NCBI GenBank assembly: GCA_006386115.1
Contig: VFIW01000108.1
Coordinates: 62,001-126,000 of the forward strand
Direction: 5' to 3'
Origin: Globisporangium splendens
Lineage: Eukaryota; Oomycota; Peronosporomycetes; Pythiales; Pythiaceae
DNA length: 64,000 nt
Below the pieces are notes generated by a model, which was not told the origin of the DNA, ran no database searches, and worked only from the letters and a program-made list of their open reading frames with translations. Position 1 is the stretch's first letter. The number at the start of each line of letters is the position of its first letter. Below, piece by piece: positions 11,205 to 21,904 of the stretch. Both the position numbers and the translations under genes were made by a program.

Positions 11205-12866
11205 ATGGCCCTCACGCAAGCTTCCGTGGCGGCGGCGCGCATGCAGTCTGCGTCGCGCTGCCCGTTCATGCACGCGCTGCCGACGGCGCGCGCGGCGCTG
11301 CTGCCCAACATTTCGCAGCTGACCAAGCTCTGTCCGCACATGTCGTCGGTGATGGGCATGGCGTCGGCGGGCGGCAGCAACTCGTCGCAGGCGCACGTGT
11401 CGTCGGCCACGACGGACGCGACGCTCAAGCGCATCGCCGAGCTCAAGAAGAAGCAGACGTCGCTGCAGGGGGGCTACTCTGCTGCCAACGCCGTGTTCCG
11501 CAACACGCCGACGTCGCAGATCCGCGTCGGCGGTTTGTCCACCCAGCAGTACCAGCAGGGCTTCGCTGACACCATCACCAAGATCAAGAATGAGGGCCGC
11601 TACCGCGAGTTCGCGGACCTGGAGCGCAAGCGCGGCCAGTTCCCGCGCGCCACGCACTACCACAAGGACGGGCAGAGCACGAAGGAGGTGATCGCGTGGT
11701 GCTCGAACGACTATCTGAGCATGGGGCAGCACCCGAAGGTGATCAACGCGATGCAGAGCTATCTGCTGCAGACGGGCGGCGGCTCGGGCGGCACGCGCAA
11801 CATCTCGGGCACGAACCACTACCATGTGCTTCTGGAGCAGGAGCTCGCGGACTTGCACCAGCAGGAGGGTGCGCTGCTGTTCACGTCGTGCTACGTGGCC
11901 AACGACTCGGTCATCAGCACGCTGCCCAAGATCTTCCCGAACCTGATTATGATCTCGGACTCGCTCAACCACGCGTCCATGATCGAGGGCATCAAGCACA
12001 GTCGCTGCACCAAGTACATCTACGACCACAACAACATGAAGTCTCTGGAGGAGAAGCTGCAGCTGGCGACCAAGGAGCACCCAGACGCGCCGAAGTTGAT
12101 CCTCTTTGAGAGCGTCAACTCGATGGAGGGCACGGTTGCGCCGCTCCATGAGATCTGTGATCTGGCCGACAAGTACGGCGCCATGACGTTCAACGACGAA
12201 GTGCACGCTGTGGGTCTGTACGGCGACCGCGGTGCCGGTGTCGCGGAGCGCGACCACTGCTTGCAGCGCATCACGATGGTGACGGGCACGTTGGCCAAGG
12301 GTTTTGGTATCATGGGCGGTTACGTTGCCGGTTCGGCGGCACTGGTGGATGCGATGCGTTCGTGCGCGTCGGGTTTCATTTTCACGTCGTCGATCCCTCC
12401 AGTGCTCGCTGCTGGTGCGCGCGCGTCCATTCAGCACCTGAAGGAGAGTCAAGTGGAGCGTGAGGTCATGCACGCGCGCTCGGCGGACCTGAAGAAGCGT
12501 CTCATCGACGCGGGTTTCCCACTGTTGCCAAGTGTGAGCCACATCATCCCAGTCATGGTGAGTGACCCGGTGAAGGTGAAGGAGGCGTCGCGCATCCTCA
12601 TGGAGAAGCACAACATCTACGTGCAGCCGATCAACTTCCCTACGGTGCCGCGTGGCGAGGAGCGTCTCCGTTTGACGCCGTTGCCAACGCACACGGACGA
12701 GATGGTGGACGACCTCATGGCGGCGTTGGAAGACGTGTGGACCACGTTGGACTTGCCTCGCCGCTTCGTGCCGACGGGCGACTACCTCCCGGAAGTCGGC
12801 TACCGCAACACGCTCTTGCCGGAGGACGAGGAAGTCATGCAGCGCGAGGTGGAGGTGTACGCCTAG
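11205..12866 (+). CDS. 5-aminolevulinate synthase, mitochondrial
   Basis: PLP enzyme condensing glycine and succinyl-CoA to 5-aminolevulinate, the first step of heme synthesis by the Shemin route used by animals, fungi and oomycetes. Single exon of 553 aa. I choose [15 protein letters not shown] as start because it begins an Arg/Ala-rich presequence. An in-frame ATG at 10980 lies in CT-rich leader. Two heme-regulatory CP motifs are visible in the presequence, RCPFMH (C19) and KLCPHM (C43), suggesting import or stability control by heme as in animal ALAS1. The catalytic domain shows [30 protein letters not shown] and the PLP lysine K365 in GTLAKGFG. Confidence 0.95.
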   Translation: MALTQASVAAARMQSASRCPFMHALPTARAALLPNISQLTKLCPHMSSVMGMASAGGSNSSQAHVSSATTDATLKRIAELKKKQTSLQGGYSAANAVFRNTPTSQIRVGGLSTQQYQQGFADTITKIKNEGRYREFADLERKRGQFPRATHYHKDGQSTKEVIAWCSNDYLSMGQHPKVINAMQSYLLQTGGGSGGTRNISGTNHYHVLLEQELADLHQQEGALLFTSCYVANDSVISTLPKIFPNLIMISDSLNHASMIEGIKHSRCTKYIYDHNNMKSLEEKLQLATKEHPDAPKLILFESVNSMEGTVAPLHEICDLADKYGAMTFNDEVHAVGLYGDRGAGVAERDHCLQRITMVTGTLAKGFGIMGGYVAGSAALVDAMRSCASGFIFTSSIPPVLAAGARASIQHLKESQVEREVMHARSADLKKRLIDAGFPLLPSVSHIIPVMVSDPVKVKEASRILMEKHNIYVQPINFPTVPRGEERLRLTPLPTHTDEMVDDLMAALEDVWTTLDLPRRFVPTGDYLPEVGYRNTLLPEDEEVMQREVEVYA

Positions 12867-13360
12867 GCTTCAGCAAGAGCGTGTGTTGGTGCGTGGCCCA
12901 AAGGCTCAAGTTGTATCAGCAGAAAGTCCATTTGAGAAAACCCCCAGAAAAGTAAGGAAAGAAAACCCATAAGCCACAGAGTAATGCGAGAATCCATTCG
13001 ATTGAGCAGCGTCCCCCGTGGGAGCTGCTCCACATCCGCAAAATCGGCATTCGTAGCTCCTCATGTTCAGTTGTCAGGAGTTGAGCGTGATGGTGATGTC
13101 ATCGTTTTTCAAACAAGAAGTCACTCTTGTGAGGTATTTAGTTTACTGACTTGTGTAAATGAATCCCCTCTCCGACACGTTGCATCCAATATGTTGTTTA
13201 CAAGTATCCATCGTTTGTCAAAAAGAGGTAGATATGTGCCCAGATCATGGTACGTTTTCAGTAGGGGAAAAAGAAGGGAGTGAGCGACCATCATTCTGCT
13301 TCTGGCGAGTCTGATTGAGCCACTTGGTCAGGACGAGTGTGGAGAAAGAAGCGCAAGACG
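12867..13360. other. Spacer between ALAS and the Gln/Ser-rich gene
   Basis: About 490 bp holding the ALAS 3' region and the next gene's promoter. No coding signal seen. Confidence 0.45.
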
Positions 13361-14783
13361 ATGGCGGAAATGGACGTGATCGGTACGCGCGCGTGCTGCT
13401 CTTCTGCGTGCTGCTGTTCTCTATATGGACACGCTCTCATTAACGCTCTTTGTGCCTCTGTGTCTGTGTCATGCGGTGCGTTGTTCTGCAGGCGGGAAGC
13501 GCAAGTACAAGGAGAACGCGTTCACAGCCAAGGCCGAGAGCGGCACGCTCCGAGTCAAGATCCTGCGGAAAGACTTCCGCAACGGTGCTGTGCCTGCCGC
13601 CAGCAGTGACTCGGCGCTCAGCGGCTTCCTCACAGCGACGTCACGCTCTACGCAGCAGCAACAGACACAGCAGCAGCAGCAGCAGGACCAGCAGCCGCTC
13701 TCACCTCCAAAGCCGCGTCCGAACCGCAAGCACGTCCCGATTTTCTACCAGCGACAGACAGTGTCAACGGATGCGGCGAGCAGCAGCACGAGCTCCACGG
13801 ACGACGCGATGAGCGGCACACAGTCCATGTCCACGACCTCGGTCGACTACAACACCAACGACCACTCGACGTCGTCCACGACGGCGGTGGCGGCATCCCA
13901 GGACGGCAGCCGCTTCTCGACGCTGATCTCGGGACTGCGCTTAGAGAACGGAAACGGAAATAGCGAGAATGGGTTCTCGCGCCTGTCGCCGCCTCCTGCC
14001 TCGAACCCGCTGTTCACACGAAGCGATAGTGACGGAACAAGTACGTTCGGTGATATACTGCGACACTCGTTCCCGTCTGCGCAGGGACCGGCGCCGCCGC
14101 CGCCGCAACTCGGAAGCTTCTCGTCATTCCACGGTCTCCAAGGCGGACCGGCGGCATCTGCGCTCCACCAGCTAGCATCCTCGTCGTCTTCGTTTGGCTC
14201 GTCGCTCGCATCCTTATCCTCTGCAGCGAGGGATCTGTCGTCTTCCCCAAGATCGACAGAAGGGTACCGATTCAACCCTTTCACGGCGCTGCAGAGCGCC
14301 ATTGACGTGCACCAGGCAGCAATCGGTGGATCCACCGCGCCTTCCACGTCGTTTACCAACCATCAGCAAACGCACGCGCCATACCAGTATCCACACGAAC
14401 GCCAGCATGCCCACCACCAGCATCAGCAACAGACGGGAGCGCACAGAGCTCAGTCGTATTCACAGCAGACGGACGCAGAGGGAGATGACGCCATGGATGA
14501 TGGTGATAACGACCTTGGACCACCACCAAGCGCGCCACCCGCGTTTGTGATCCAGAACTCGCTGATGGGCGGTGGCATCGAGATGCAACCGGTGATCGCG
14601 AACGTAAACACGCACAACTTTGACTGGTCGAGCGGCACGACTGGAAGACCGCGTTCCGGGTCGTTGCCCAACATCCTCGAGGCCGGTCACACAGCACAGA
14701 GCAATGGCAGCAGCGGCAACGCCAGCGGCGCCTCCAATAGCACGACGACGGCCAGCAACGTCCACATGTGGAAAGAAGTATAG
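13361..14783 (+). CDS. Gln/Ser-rich low-complexity protein with 14-3-3-type motif
   Basis: Two exons, 13361-13382 and 13492-14783, with a 109-bp intron (GTACGC...CTGCAG), giving 437 aa. The short first exon yields MAEMDVIG, joined in phase to a basic block (GKRKYKENAFTAKAES, ILRKDF). The rest is disordered: a poly-Gln tract, Ser/Thr runs, Pro runs, His/Gln clusters and an acidic patch. Near the C terminus RPRSGSLPNIL fits the mode-1 14-3-3 consensus RSxSxP and faintly recalls the SLPN region of CREB-regulated transcription coactivators. That likeness is short and may be chance. Composition suggests a nuclear regulatory protein. Function unknown. Confidence 0.7.
13653..13695 (+). repeat. CAG-rich trinucleotide tract
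   Basis: Imperfect CAG/CAA repeats coding for most of a poly-glutamine stretch in the Gln/Ser-rich protein. Length polymorphism between strains is likely for such tracts. Confidence 0.7.
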
Positions 14784-14935
14784 CGACAGACAAGAAAATC
14801 AAAATCAACAAACGAACAAAGAAACAACAACAACTTGGCATTTGCATCGCGCCGAAGCGCTTCGTCTTCTTGCACTGTGTCCCTAGGCTTCTTCTCTCTC
14901 TCGCTGTCAACTGCTTCGCTATAAGCAATGTTTGA

Positions 14936-15764
14936 TTAGTCAATATGCGCCAGTCCCCAGAGATCGTCGCCTAGGAAGTGCACCATTTCAATCCCGATGC
15001 CCTTGTTTTGCTTGCGGCTACAGTCACATAGTGCATTCACAGCAGCAGAATCGTCAGTCGGATAATCAAGGCACCAACGCAGCAAAGCTCTTGTTGAGTG
15101 CACAAATACGTACATTTCTTCGGTGGAAAGCGTGAGAATGCCTATTGCCATCGCGTGCTCCTTGCCCTCGGCCATGATCGCCACGGGCGTGCCGGCCTCC
15201 AGCTCCTCGGCCATCTCGCCGCCGGCCGACGTGAGACCAGGACACATGACGTTGGCTCCCGAGAGCACAAACGGGATCGCGCCCTTGTCCGCACGCACTT
15301 GCTTCATAATATGAGGGACTAAGCATGCATATACAAATTTGCATTACGTGATGAGTGGTCAATAGATAGAAAGGGTAAGTGCATACGGACGTACTCTTGT
15401 GCAAGAGCTTGAGCGTTGGCATGAACGGTCCGTCGCGCTGGTTGTAGAACAGCGGCTCGCCCTCGTGCAGCACGATCTGCACATGGTTCTGGCTGCGTAC
15501 ACAACCACATAGAATTGTGTCAGGTAACCATACACATACACAGCAGAGCATCGACGCATATAAAGCAGAGAGAAATGCGCATGTAGGAAGGTATCTTTAC
15601 CACTTGGCGACGACCATGGGAGCCTTCTTGGGCATGATGTCCTCGAGATACGGCTCCACGAGCGGGTACTGCTCCAGGATCTTGGCGCGGATCGTGCGCT
15701 GCTGCGACGACTTGACCTTGCTGCTCGTGCTCACGTTCTCCTCCACCGTGAACTTCTTAAACAT
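14936..15764 (-). CDS. MCTS1: MCTS1-like PUA-domain translation factor
   Basis: MCTS1/Tma20 partners with DENR to recycle 40S subunits and support reinitiation. Four exons, 15764-15601, 15492-15395, 15318-15114 and 15017-14936, with introns of 108, 76 and 96 bp, give 182 aa, the family length. Landmarks in order: [41 protein letters not shown], then the PUA domain with [30 protein letters not shown] and the C-terminal [19 protein letters not shown]. Every splice phase restores the conserved sequence. The neighbouring Gln/Ser-rich gene converges on it. Confidence 0.95.
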
Positions 15765-16269
15765 GGCGCCGTCCTTCTCGCAATGCTCTGCTTCCCTTGC
15801 TTCCGCACGATGAAAATGCTTCGGATGGCTCGTGAGCACATCAATGGTTACGGTTTCTATGTGGGCGATTTGTAACGCAACCACTTGGATTTCTAAAGAG
15901 TGCATGTGGGTGACCATGGCTGTATATTTACTGCGCACATGGTGTTCATCAATTAGTTTCTATGTTTCCAAACTGCTGATCCAATAGTGCCCCCTCCTCC
16001 TCTCTTGGAAGAGACGCTCGCATCGTTTTTCGGTCAATGTGGGACATGCGCACTTCCCCTCCCATAACCACTACCTTCCCACCCTCTCTAGCCCCTCTAC
16101 CCCATACAACTCCCACCACTTCAAACCAACGGCATCTACCCGCTTTAAACAGGTCAAACAGTCGATCTGATCACTCGTCACTCCCAACTCACGCACACTC
16201 TATCTATTGGCGTTAGGCGAAGAAGCAAACGCGCGCCATTAGCCCCAAGCACCTCATTCTCTCTGTCTG
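15765..16269. promoter_or_regulatory. Divergent promoter region between MCTS1 and the CaMK-type kinase
   Basis: About 500 bp between two divergent starts. The part near the kinase is pyrimidine-rich (CCCCTCCTCC, CCTACCTTCCC-like runs), common in oomycete leaders. No defined element. Confidence 0.4.
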
Positions 16270-17805
16270 ATGGCGTCCCCTTCGTCCCCCGCAGCGCGCT
16301 CCTCCCAACAACAGCAGTCGGACCCGTCCACGTGGGCACTCGTGGCTGTGCGCGTGCCGCCGGGTGCGCTGGGGCTCATCGTGAGCAAGAGCGCCGACCC
16401 GACGCGCGGACAGGTGATCGTGGACGGCTTCCGACCCGTGGGCACCAACGGCGAGTGCGGCGTGCTGCAGCAGCACGGCCAGATCACGCGTGGCTCGGTG
16501 CTGCTGGGCGTCAACGAGTTCGACTTCACGGACGCGTCCAAGCTCTCGTTCGACAAGATCCGCGAGATCCTGATCCAGACGTCGGGTCTCGAGCGCGTCG
16601 TGCGCTTCCGCGTGCCGCCAGCAGTGGTGCCAGTGGCAGTAGCGTCGATCGTCGCGCCTGATGCAGAGGTGAACGCCAACATCACGACGACTGCGCGCTT
16701 CGCGGACGTCTACGAGATGGGCAAGGAGCTCGGCTCGGGCACGTTCTCGGTCGTGCGTGAGGCCACGCACCACGTCACGGGCGAAAAGTTCGCCATCAAG
16801 TGCATCAAGCGCGACGAGCTCTCCAAGGACGACCTCGCGGCACTCATGCTCGAAGTGGCCATCTTGAAACAGATGCAGCACCCGCACATCGTCAAGCTCT
16901 TTGACGTGTTCCAGGAGGACAAATACTACTACCTGGTGACCGAGTTCATGGCTGGCGGCGAGCTCTTTGACCGCATCGTCGAGAAGAACTTTTACAGCGA
17001 GCGCGAGGCGCGCGACCTCGTCAAGATCCTGCTCGAGTCCATCCAGTACATGCACGACGCCGATGTGGTGCACCGCGACCTGAAACCCGAGAACCTGCTG
17101 CTCACAAGCAAGGACGACGTCGCGGACATCAAACTCGCGGACTTTGGCTTCGCCAAGCAGGTGCAGATGGACGACAAGGGCCTCGCGACGGCGTGCGGCA
17201 CACCCGGATACGTGGCGCCCGAGATCCTGCAGGCCAAGCCGTACGGCAAGGCCGTCGACATCTGGAGCATCGGCGTGATCACGTACATCCTGCTCTGCGG
17301 ATACCCGCCGTTCCACGACGACAACCAGGGCGTGCTCTTCCGCAAGATCAAGACGGGCCGGTTCGAGTTCGACTCGCCGTACTGGGACAACGTGTCGAGC
17401 GAAGCCAAGGACCTGATCCTCAAGATGCTCGTGCTCAACCCGAACGAGCGCTGGACCGCGGCGCAATTGCTCGAACACACGTGGATCACAGGCGCCAACG
17501 TCAACACGGCGCAGCTCACGGGCGCGCTCATTGAGCTGCGCAAGTTCACGGCGCGCCGCAAGTTCAAGGCCGCCGTGAGCACCGTCAAGGCCACGATCTC
17601 GCTCACCAAGAAACTCACACTCATGGGGCTCAAAGATAACAGCAACAGCAGTAATAGTACCGGAAGCAGTGACACCACTACCACCAGCAGCAGCAGTTCA
17701 GCTCTGCCTGCGGCTCCAGCTGTCCAGAATGCCTCCTCCTCAAGTCCGACAAATGGCTCCTCGACTGCTGCGCCGGTGCCGCCAGCAGCGCCGTCGATCC
17801 TGTAA
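16270..17805 (+). CDS. CaMK-type Ser/Thr kinase with N-terminal PDZ-like module
   Basis: Single exon, 511 aa. Residues 22-117 form a PDZ-like module (VRVPPGALGLIV, ITRGSVLLGVNEFDF, LERVVRFRVP) that recurs in two downstream genes. The kinase domain spans about 149-407: glycine loop GSGTFSVV, Lys177 (FAIKCIK), HRDLKPEN with Asp270, DFG at 291-293, activation-loop ACGTPGYVAPE and the CaMK-typical LLCGYPPF. All catalytic residues are present. Right after the domain, LRKFTARRKFKAAVSTVK (423-440) resembles the autoinhibitory/calmodulin-binding segment of CaMKI/II. The tail is Ser/Thr/Ala-rich. Likely calcium/calmodulin-regulated and targeted by the N-terminal module. Both statements are inference. 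Confidence 0.93.
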   Translation: MASPSSPAARSSQQQQSDPSTWALVAVRVPPGALGLIVSKSADPTRGQVIVDGFRPVGTNGECGVLQQHGQITRGSVLLGVNEFDFTDASKLSFDKIREILIQTSGLERVVRFRVPPAVVPVAVASIVAPDAEVNANITTTARFADVYEMGKELGSGTFSVVREATHHVTGEKFAIKCIKRDELSKDDLAALMLEVAILKQMQHPHIVKLFDVFQEDKYYYLVTEFMAGGELFDRIVEKNFYSEREARDLVKILLESIQYMHDADVVHRDLKPENLLLTSKDDVADIKLADFGFAKQVQMDDKGLATACGTPGYVAPEILQAKPYGKAVDIWSIGVITYILLCGYPPFHDDNQGVLFRKIKTGRFEFDSPYWDNVSSEAKDLILKMLVLNPNERWTAAQLLEHTWITGANVNTAQLTGALIELRKFTARRKFKAAVSTVKATISLTKKLTLMGLKDNSNSSNSTGSSDTTTTSSSSSALPAAPAVQNASSSSPTNGSSTAAPVPPAAPSIL

Positions 17806-18213
17806 ACAAACACAGAGAAAACAGCTATTTTCTTTCAGTAGAGTGCAAAAAAGTTGACAATTGGGTTTCGAATTCGCTCTTTTGTATCTGAAAAGGTGTG
17901 TGCGTGTGCTTTGTTTATATTTTGCAGACTTGAAGGCAAGCAGCGAGCGCGCACAGACACTGAGCTCATCGTCTGCTTTCCCATGCCTACGTTCATTCAC
18001 AGATTCGCGCATCTGACAGCAATGAGTAAGTGCGATCCTACAATTTTAACTTTGTTGTTGTTTGTCCTTCCACAAATAGGAACCAGCAAGATCACAAAAT
18101 CTTATGAGGTCGCACGAGTGAGAAAGTGCCTCAAGCCCTTTCGCGTGGACAACCAAATAAACAAGAGAGGAACACAAGATACGCACAAGGCAATACAAGC
18201 AGCATCGACGGAC
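17806..18213. other. Spacer and probable 5' leader of the first PDZ-PDZ-DUSP gene
   Basis: Contains a good intron-like segment at about 18026-18079 (GTAAGTGCG...AAATAG) in the presumed leader. If an ATG just before it is used, splicing would keep the frame and extend the downstream protein by about 45 residues. Confidence 0.4.
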
Positions 18214-19709
18214 ATGTTCAAGTTCTTTTCGCGCGCCAAAAAGCCCCATGCGTCTTCAGACCACACCGATGGGTCACCGACGGATATAAGCGACTGGGAC
18301 ATCGTGCAGGTCGTCGTGCCGCCTGGTCCGCTCGGGATCATGCTCGATGGGAGCCGCGCGAGTTCGGTCGTGCTCGACGCCTTCGAGGCGCTTCCGGACG
18401 GCCGCAAGGGCGTGCTGGAGCTCCACGGCGGCATTACGCACGGCAGTGTGCTCGCTAAGGTCAACGAGTTCGACTTCCTCGCGACCAAGATGACGCTGAT
18501 GGAAGCTGGGCACGTACTTCGCGAGACGGCGCATCTCGAGCGCACGCTCACGTTCAAAGTGCCGCCTCAGTGCCGAGCCTCAAAGACTGCAAAGGAAGAG
18601 AAGGCGACGCTTTTGAGTGGCGTCACCACGTCGAGCGCGCTGAACGTCCTAAGCGACGTGGACAGCGAAGAGGACGCCCACACGCCGTCCACGCGCGGCT
18701 CGTTTACGAACACGATGCTGCGCAAACCCTCGCTCACAGAAAGCGGTAGCACCATCGTCGTGTCCGTGAAAGGCTCGCCTTTGGATCCTATCACTGCAAA
18801 GAAGAAGAACAAGTTTGTCACCGTGGACATCCCACCAGGTCCGCTGGGTCTTAACCTCGACGGCGCTTCACTCGAGTCTGCAGTCGTACTTGGGTTCATC
18901 CCACTGCCCGATGGTTCGAAAGGTGCCTTGGAGCTGCACGGAGGTGTCAAAGCTGGCTCAGTGCTCATCGAGATCAACGACGAAAACGTCTCAAAAATGT
19001 CGCTCGACATGGTGCGCGCGAGACTCGGCGCGCTCGCGGGAAGCCCACGTTGCCTTCTATTCCGACTTCCTCCATCAGCATCAGCGAGCAAGCGTGCGTC
19101 GCAGGCATCAATGTTGTCAAGACCGCGCAGCATCGTGACCAAGGTCAAGGTTACCGTGGACGAAGACTTGGACTTGCGCCGGAAACTCGAGCTCGCGCTC
19201 GTGATGAAGTTCGACAAGCGGAAGATCTCGCGCAAGGAGTGCTGGTTCCTGATCGACGCGCAATGGATGACGCACTGGGTCGCGTTTGTCGGCCAAAACG
19301 GACCGCTTCCTGGACCGATCACGAACGAAGTGCTGTTGCAGCCCGAGTGGCGCGAGCGCCTGCGCGGCGAGTTCCCAGGCGAGCCCGACACGCTGCGACA
19401 GGGGCTTGAGCGCATGATCCACTACCGCTGCGTGAACCCGATGGTCTGGTGTATTCTGTCCGAGTTGCATGGCCCCGGAGACTCGCCAGTGCTCGTGAGG
19501 TACGCTGCATTGGATGCGTATGGAGGGAGGGTACCGCGAGCCTTATGACTAACCTTGTTTGCTTGTCTAGGTATGTTTTGGATATCAACGCCGATCCAGT
19601 CGACAAGGAGAGCGTGCAATGCATCCTCCATGATCCTCAGCCCACGGCCGCTGCGCTCGTGCTGGAGCTGCTCAGCAAATGCCGACGCGAGACCGTGGTC
19701 GAGGACTAA
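18214..19709 (+). CDS. PDZ-PDZ-DUSP protein (copy 1)
   Basis: Two exons, 18214-19499 and 19571-19709, with a 71-bp intron (GTACGC...TCTAG), giving 474 aa. Two PDZ-like modules, about 29-118 (VVVPPGPLGIMLDG...ERTLTFKVP) and 200-288 (VDIPPGPLGLNLDG...CLLFRLP), are joined by an acidic, Ser-rich linker. From about 338 onward a DUSP-type fold follows (ECWFLIDAQWMTHWVAFVG, PLPGPITNEVLL, VWCILSELHG), as found in ubiquitin-specific proteases, but no protease domain is present. The gene is related to the one at 24150-25986 and shares its first-module type with the kinase upstream. Role unknown; a scaffold or adaptor is the simplest guess. Upstream in-frame ATGs exist. Confidence 0.88.
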
Positions 19710-19961
19710 GAGAACACACAGAGACTGAGAGAGATTGAAGTAGTGGCAATGACACCAGCATATATAAGCGAATGATCCGGGCAACATGCATCTAGGTGAA
19801 CCAGATCCGCACAATACACAATACATGTCAAAATCTAGCCAATAGGAGCCAAGTGTAGCCATTTGCTCTCGGACCTTTTCTAAAGGTCACGACGGTACTT
19901 TCTCGCATATCCACCGCACATTTCTGACCGCGTATTGCATCGCAAAGTTCATAGAAGAAAT

Positions 19962-21098
19962 ATGCCGCATGCTAACGAAGACGAGGTCGAGATGGAGCCA
20001 TTGCCTGCGTCTTCACCGACGCGATTGCCGAAGAGCAGCAGCAATGCGCGTCCTGCGAAGCCTCGTGCTGCTGTGACGGCGCTGACGCTGCTGAAGCACG
20101 CGTTCGGGAAGAGCATGCTCGCGGGTACGGACGAGTGGCGTGACGTCGCCGAAGTCGTGCGCTCGTCGTTCCTTATCGTCTCCAAGGAGATCAAGTGCCA
20201 GGACGCGCGGCTGCGAGTGCTGGAAGACAACCACCAGCAGCAACAGATGGAGCGCGAGGAACGAGATAGATGGAGCGTGGTGCACGCGCAACTGAAGCTC
20301 TTCAGCGACGAGCTTCAGTTGCTCACCCAGGAGCTGCAGCACCTGAGGGACGATGAAGCACGACGTGAAACTGTAGTGCAGGAGCGACTCACAGCACAAT
20401 GGCGTGCGTATGCTGAGTATGATGCACGCGTCAAGCACAAGATCGCCAAGGCGACTCGTGCCGTCGAGACGAAAGCAAGTCGCGACGAGCTCCAAGTCGA
20501 GATGCTGCGACTGGAGACGCGCGTAAACGGGCAGCTCAACACACAGAATACGCAGTTCGCGCTTGCTGAGCACGAGCTGCGTGCGCTTGGTCTGAAGATC
20601 CACGGTGTTGAGGCGCGCCTGGCTCAACTGCAGAAAAACGAAGCGAAAGCGGCAGTGGACGAGAGCGTAAGGACGAGAGACGCAGTGTGCAAACTGCTGC
20701 TCGTCCAAAAGCGGTGCCAACAGGAGATCAAGCGACTTCAACGGGAGTTCTTCGCGACGTACAACAGCCACTATGGTACTGCGCAGCGATCAAAGACAAC
20801 AGAGACGATGTCAGCAGTGAGCAGCAGCCAGAAAATGACGAGTACAGCTAACGAGGCAACATGCACGAAGCCAGCGCACAAGAATATAGACGACGTGGGT
20901 AAATCAGAGACAGAAAGGCATTGCAAATCGGCACAGGGGAGAGAATTGGTACCCCCGTCGCACGGAGGTGTCAGCCACAACGCGCCTGTGCCTTTGCCTG
21001 CTGTAAAGCCAACGCATGCGTCGCTGAAGCAGCGCTTTGAGGACGCGCGGCTCAAGCAGCAAGCCTGTTTGACCCGATTGCGACAAGCCAATTACTAA
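19962..21098 (+). CDS. Coiled-coil protein of unknown function
   Basis: Single exon, 378 aa from MPHANEDEVEMEPLP. The N-terminal 60 residues are acidic then Pro/Ser-rich. Residues about 75-285 are Gln/Glu/Arg/Leu-rich with long helical heptad-like stretches (LKLFSDELQLLTQELQHLRD, LAQLQKNEAKAA, CQQEIKRLQREF). The rest is Ser/Thr/Lys-rich and ends in a short helix-like LKQRFEDARLKQQACL. The final bases overlap nothing and the gene converges with the small PH-like gene 53 bp away. I do not recognise a family; a cytoskeletal or scaffold role is only a guess from composition. Confidence 0.8.
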   Translation: MPHANEDEVEMEPLPASSPTRLPKSSSNARPAKPRAAVTALTLLKHAFGKSMLAGTDEWRDVAEVVRSSFLIVSKEIKCQDARLRVLEDNHQQQQMEREERDRWSVVHAQLKLFSDELQLLTQELQHLRDDEARRETVVQERLTAQWRAYAEYDARVKHKIAKATRAVETKASRDELQVEMLRLETRVNGQLNTQNTQFALAEHELRALGLKIHGVEARLAQLQKNEAKAAVDESVRTRDAVCKLLLVQKRCQQEIKRLQREFFATYNSHYGTAQRSKTTETMSAVSSSQKMTSTANEATCTKPAHKNIDDVGKSETERHCKSAQGRELVPPSHGGVSHNAPVPLPAVKPTHASLKQRFEDARLKQQACLTRLRQANY

Positions 21099-21151
21099 GA
21101 ATGGAGAAGACATAAATGAATATGCTGCGATATAATCGGTCGGTAGTGTTC

Positions 21152-21904
21152 TTAAGACGCGTACGAGAGGAAGAAAAGTGACGCGTCGTCGACATCGTGT
21201 TCAGCATTCTGCTGTTGCGTCTCAGCTCCAAGAAGATCACAAACCCGCTGCGTCACGCTCGTGACAGCGTCGACGAGGTCCATTTCGCGGCTGAGCTCAA
21301 AGATGCGTAACCTCGCGGTTTGCCAGATCAGACTCTGGGTACTTTGGGACTGGGTTGCTACACTGTTGTTGTTGTTATCTTTCTGGAGCTGCTGCTGCTG
21401 CTGGAATGCGTTGGCGCCACACGTGAGCGTGAGCACCCACTGGTTGAGCACCTCCGACGACGCCGCGAGAAAGATCTGTGATGAGGACGAAGCATTGGAC
21501 GACGTGGCACCACTGTTGTCCTTTCGGATCCGCAGCGAGAATCCGTGATCTGGATGCAGAACGAGCTGCTGAATGTCCACGAGGCGAATGCTCTGACTGC
21601 CGCACACTGACACCTCATCACCATCGGCGTCAAGCTTTGTAGTTGGGCTAATGTCGAGTGTGCTGCCGTCGCTACGGAGACGAAGCGTGACTTGGGCTGT
21701 GGAGATCGTGTCGCCGATGGTGCTTGGTGATGGAGGTCCCAGCGCGAGCGTATCTCCTCGCTTGGCTGCGTACACGCCCTCCAGGTATTGTGCCTACGTT
21801 TGTTTTTTTGCATGATGTCAGTGAAACCGTTTGTTGGCAGGCAGGCAACAGCAGCAATCAACTTCAAGTGCCTGGAGCTGCTGAATTCGCTTCGGGAGTG
21901 ACAT
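21152..21904 (-). CDS. Small PH-like protein
   Basis: Two exons, 21904-21863 and 21793-21152, with a 69-bp intron (GTTGAT...CGTAG), giving 227 aa. The short first exon MSLPKRIQQLQALE runs in phase into AQYLEGVYAAKRGDT. The middle (about 45-140) has alternating strands followed by a helix with a Trp (VTLRLRSDGSTLDIS, FSLRIRKDN, SEVLNQWVLTLTCG), the layout of a pleckstrin-homology-like fold: seven strands capped by a helix. A Gln/Asn-rich tract and a helical tail follow. The donor GTTGAT is atypical but no better one is present. Lipid or protein binding is inference. Confidence 0.65.

Noticed and set aside
11133..12692. 519-codon open frame on the minus strand across ALAS
   Set aside because: It lies antisense to a strongly conserved enzyme gene and shows Arg/Val/His-rich shadow composition typical of GC-rich antisense frames.
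16213..17478. 421-codon minus-strand open frame across the kinase
   Set aside because: Antisense shadow of the kinase gene; no family resemblance and His/Arg/Leu-biased composition.
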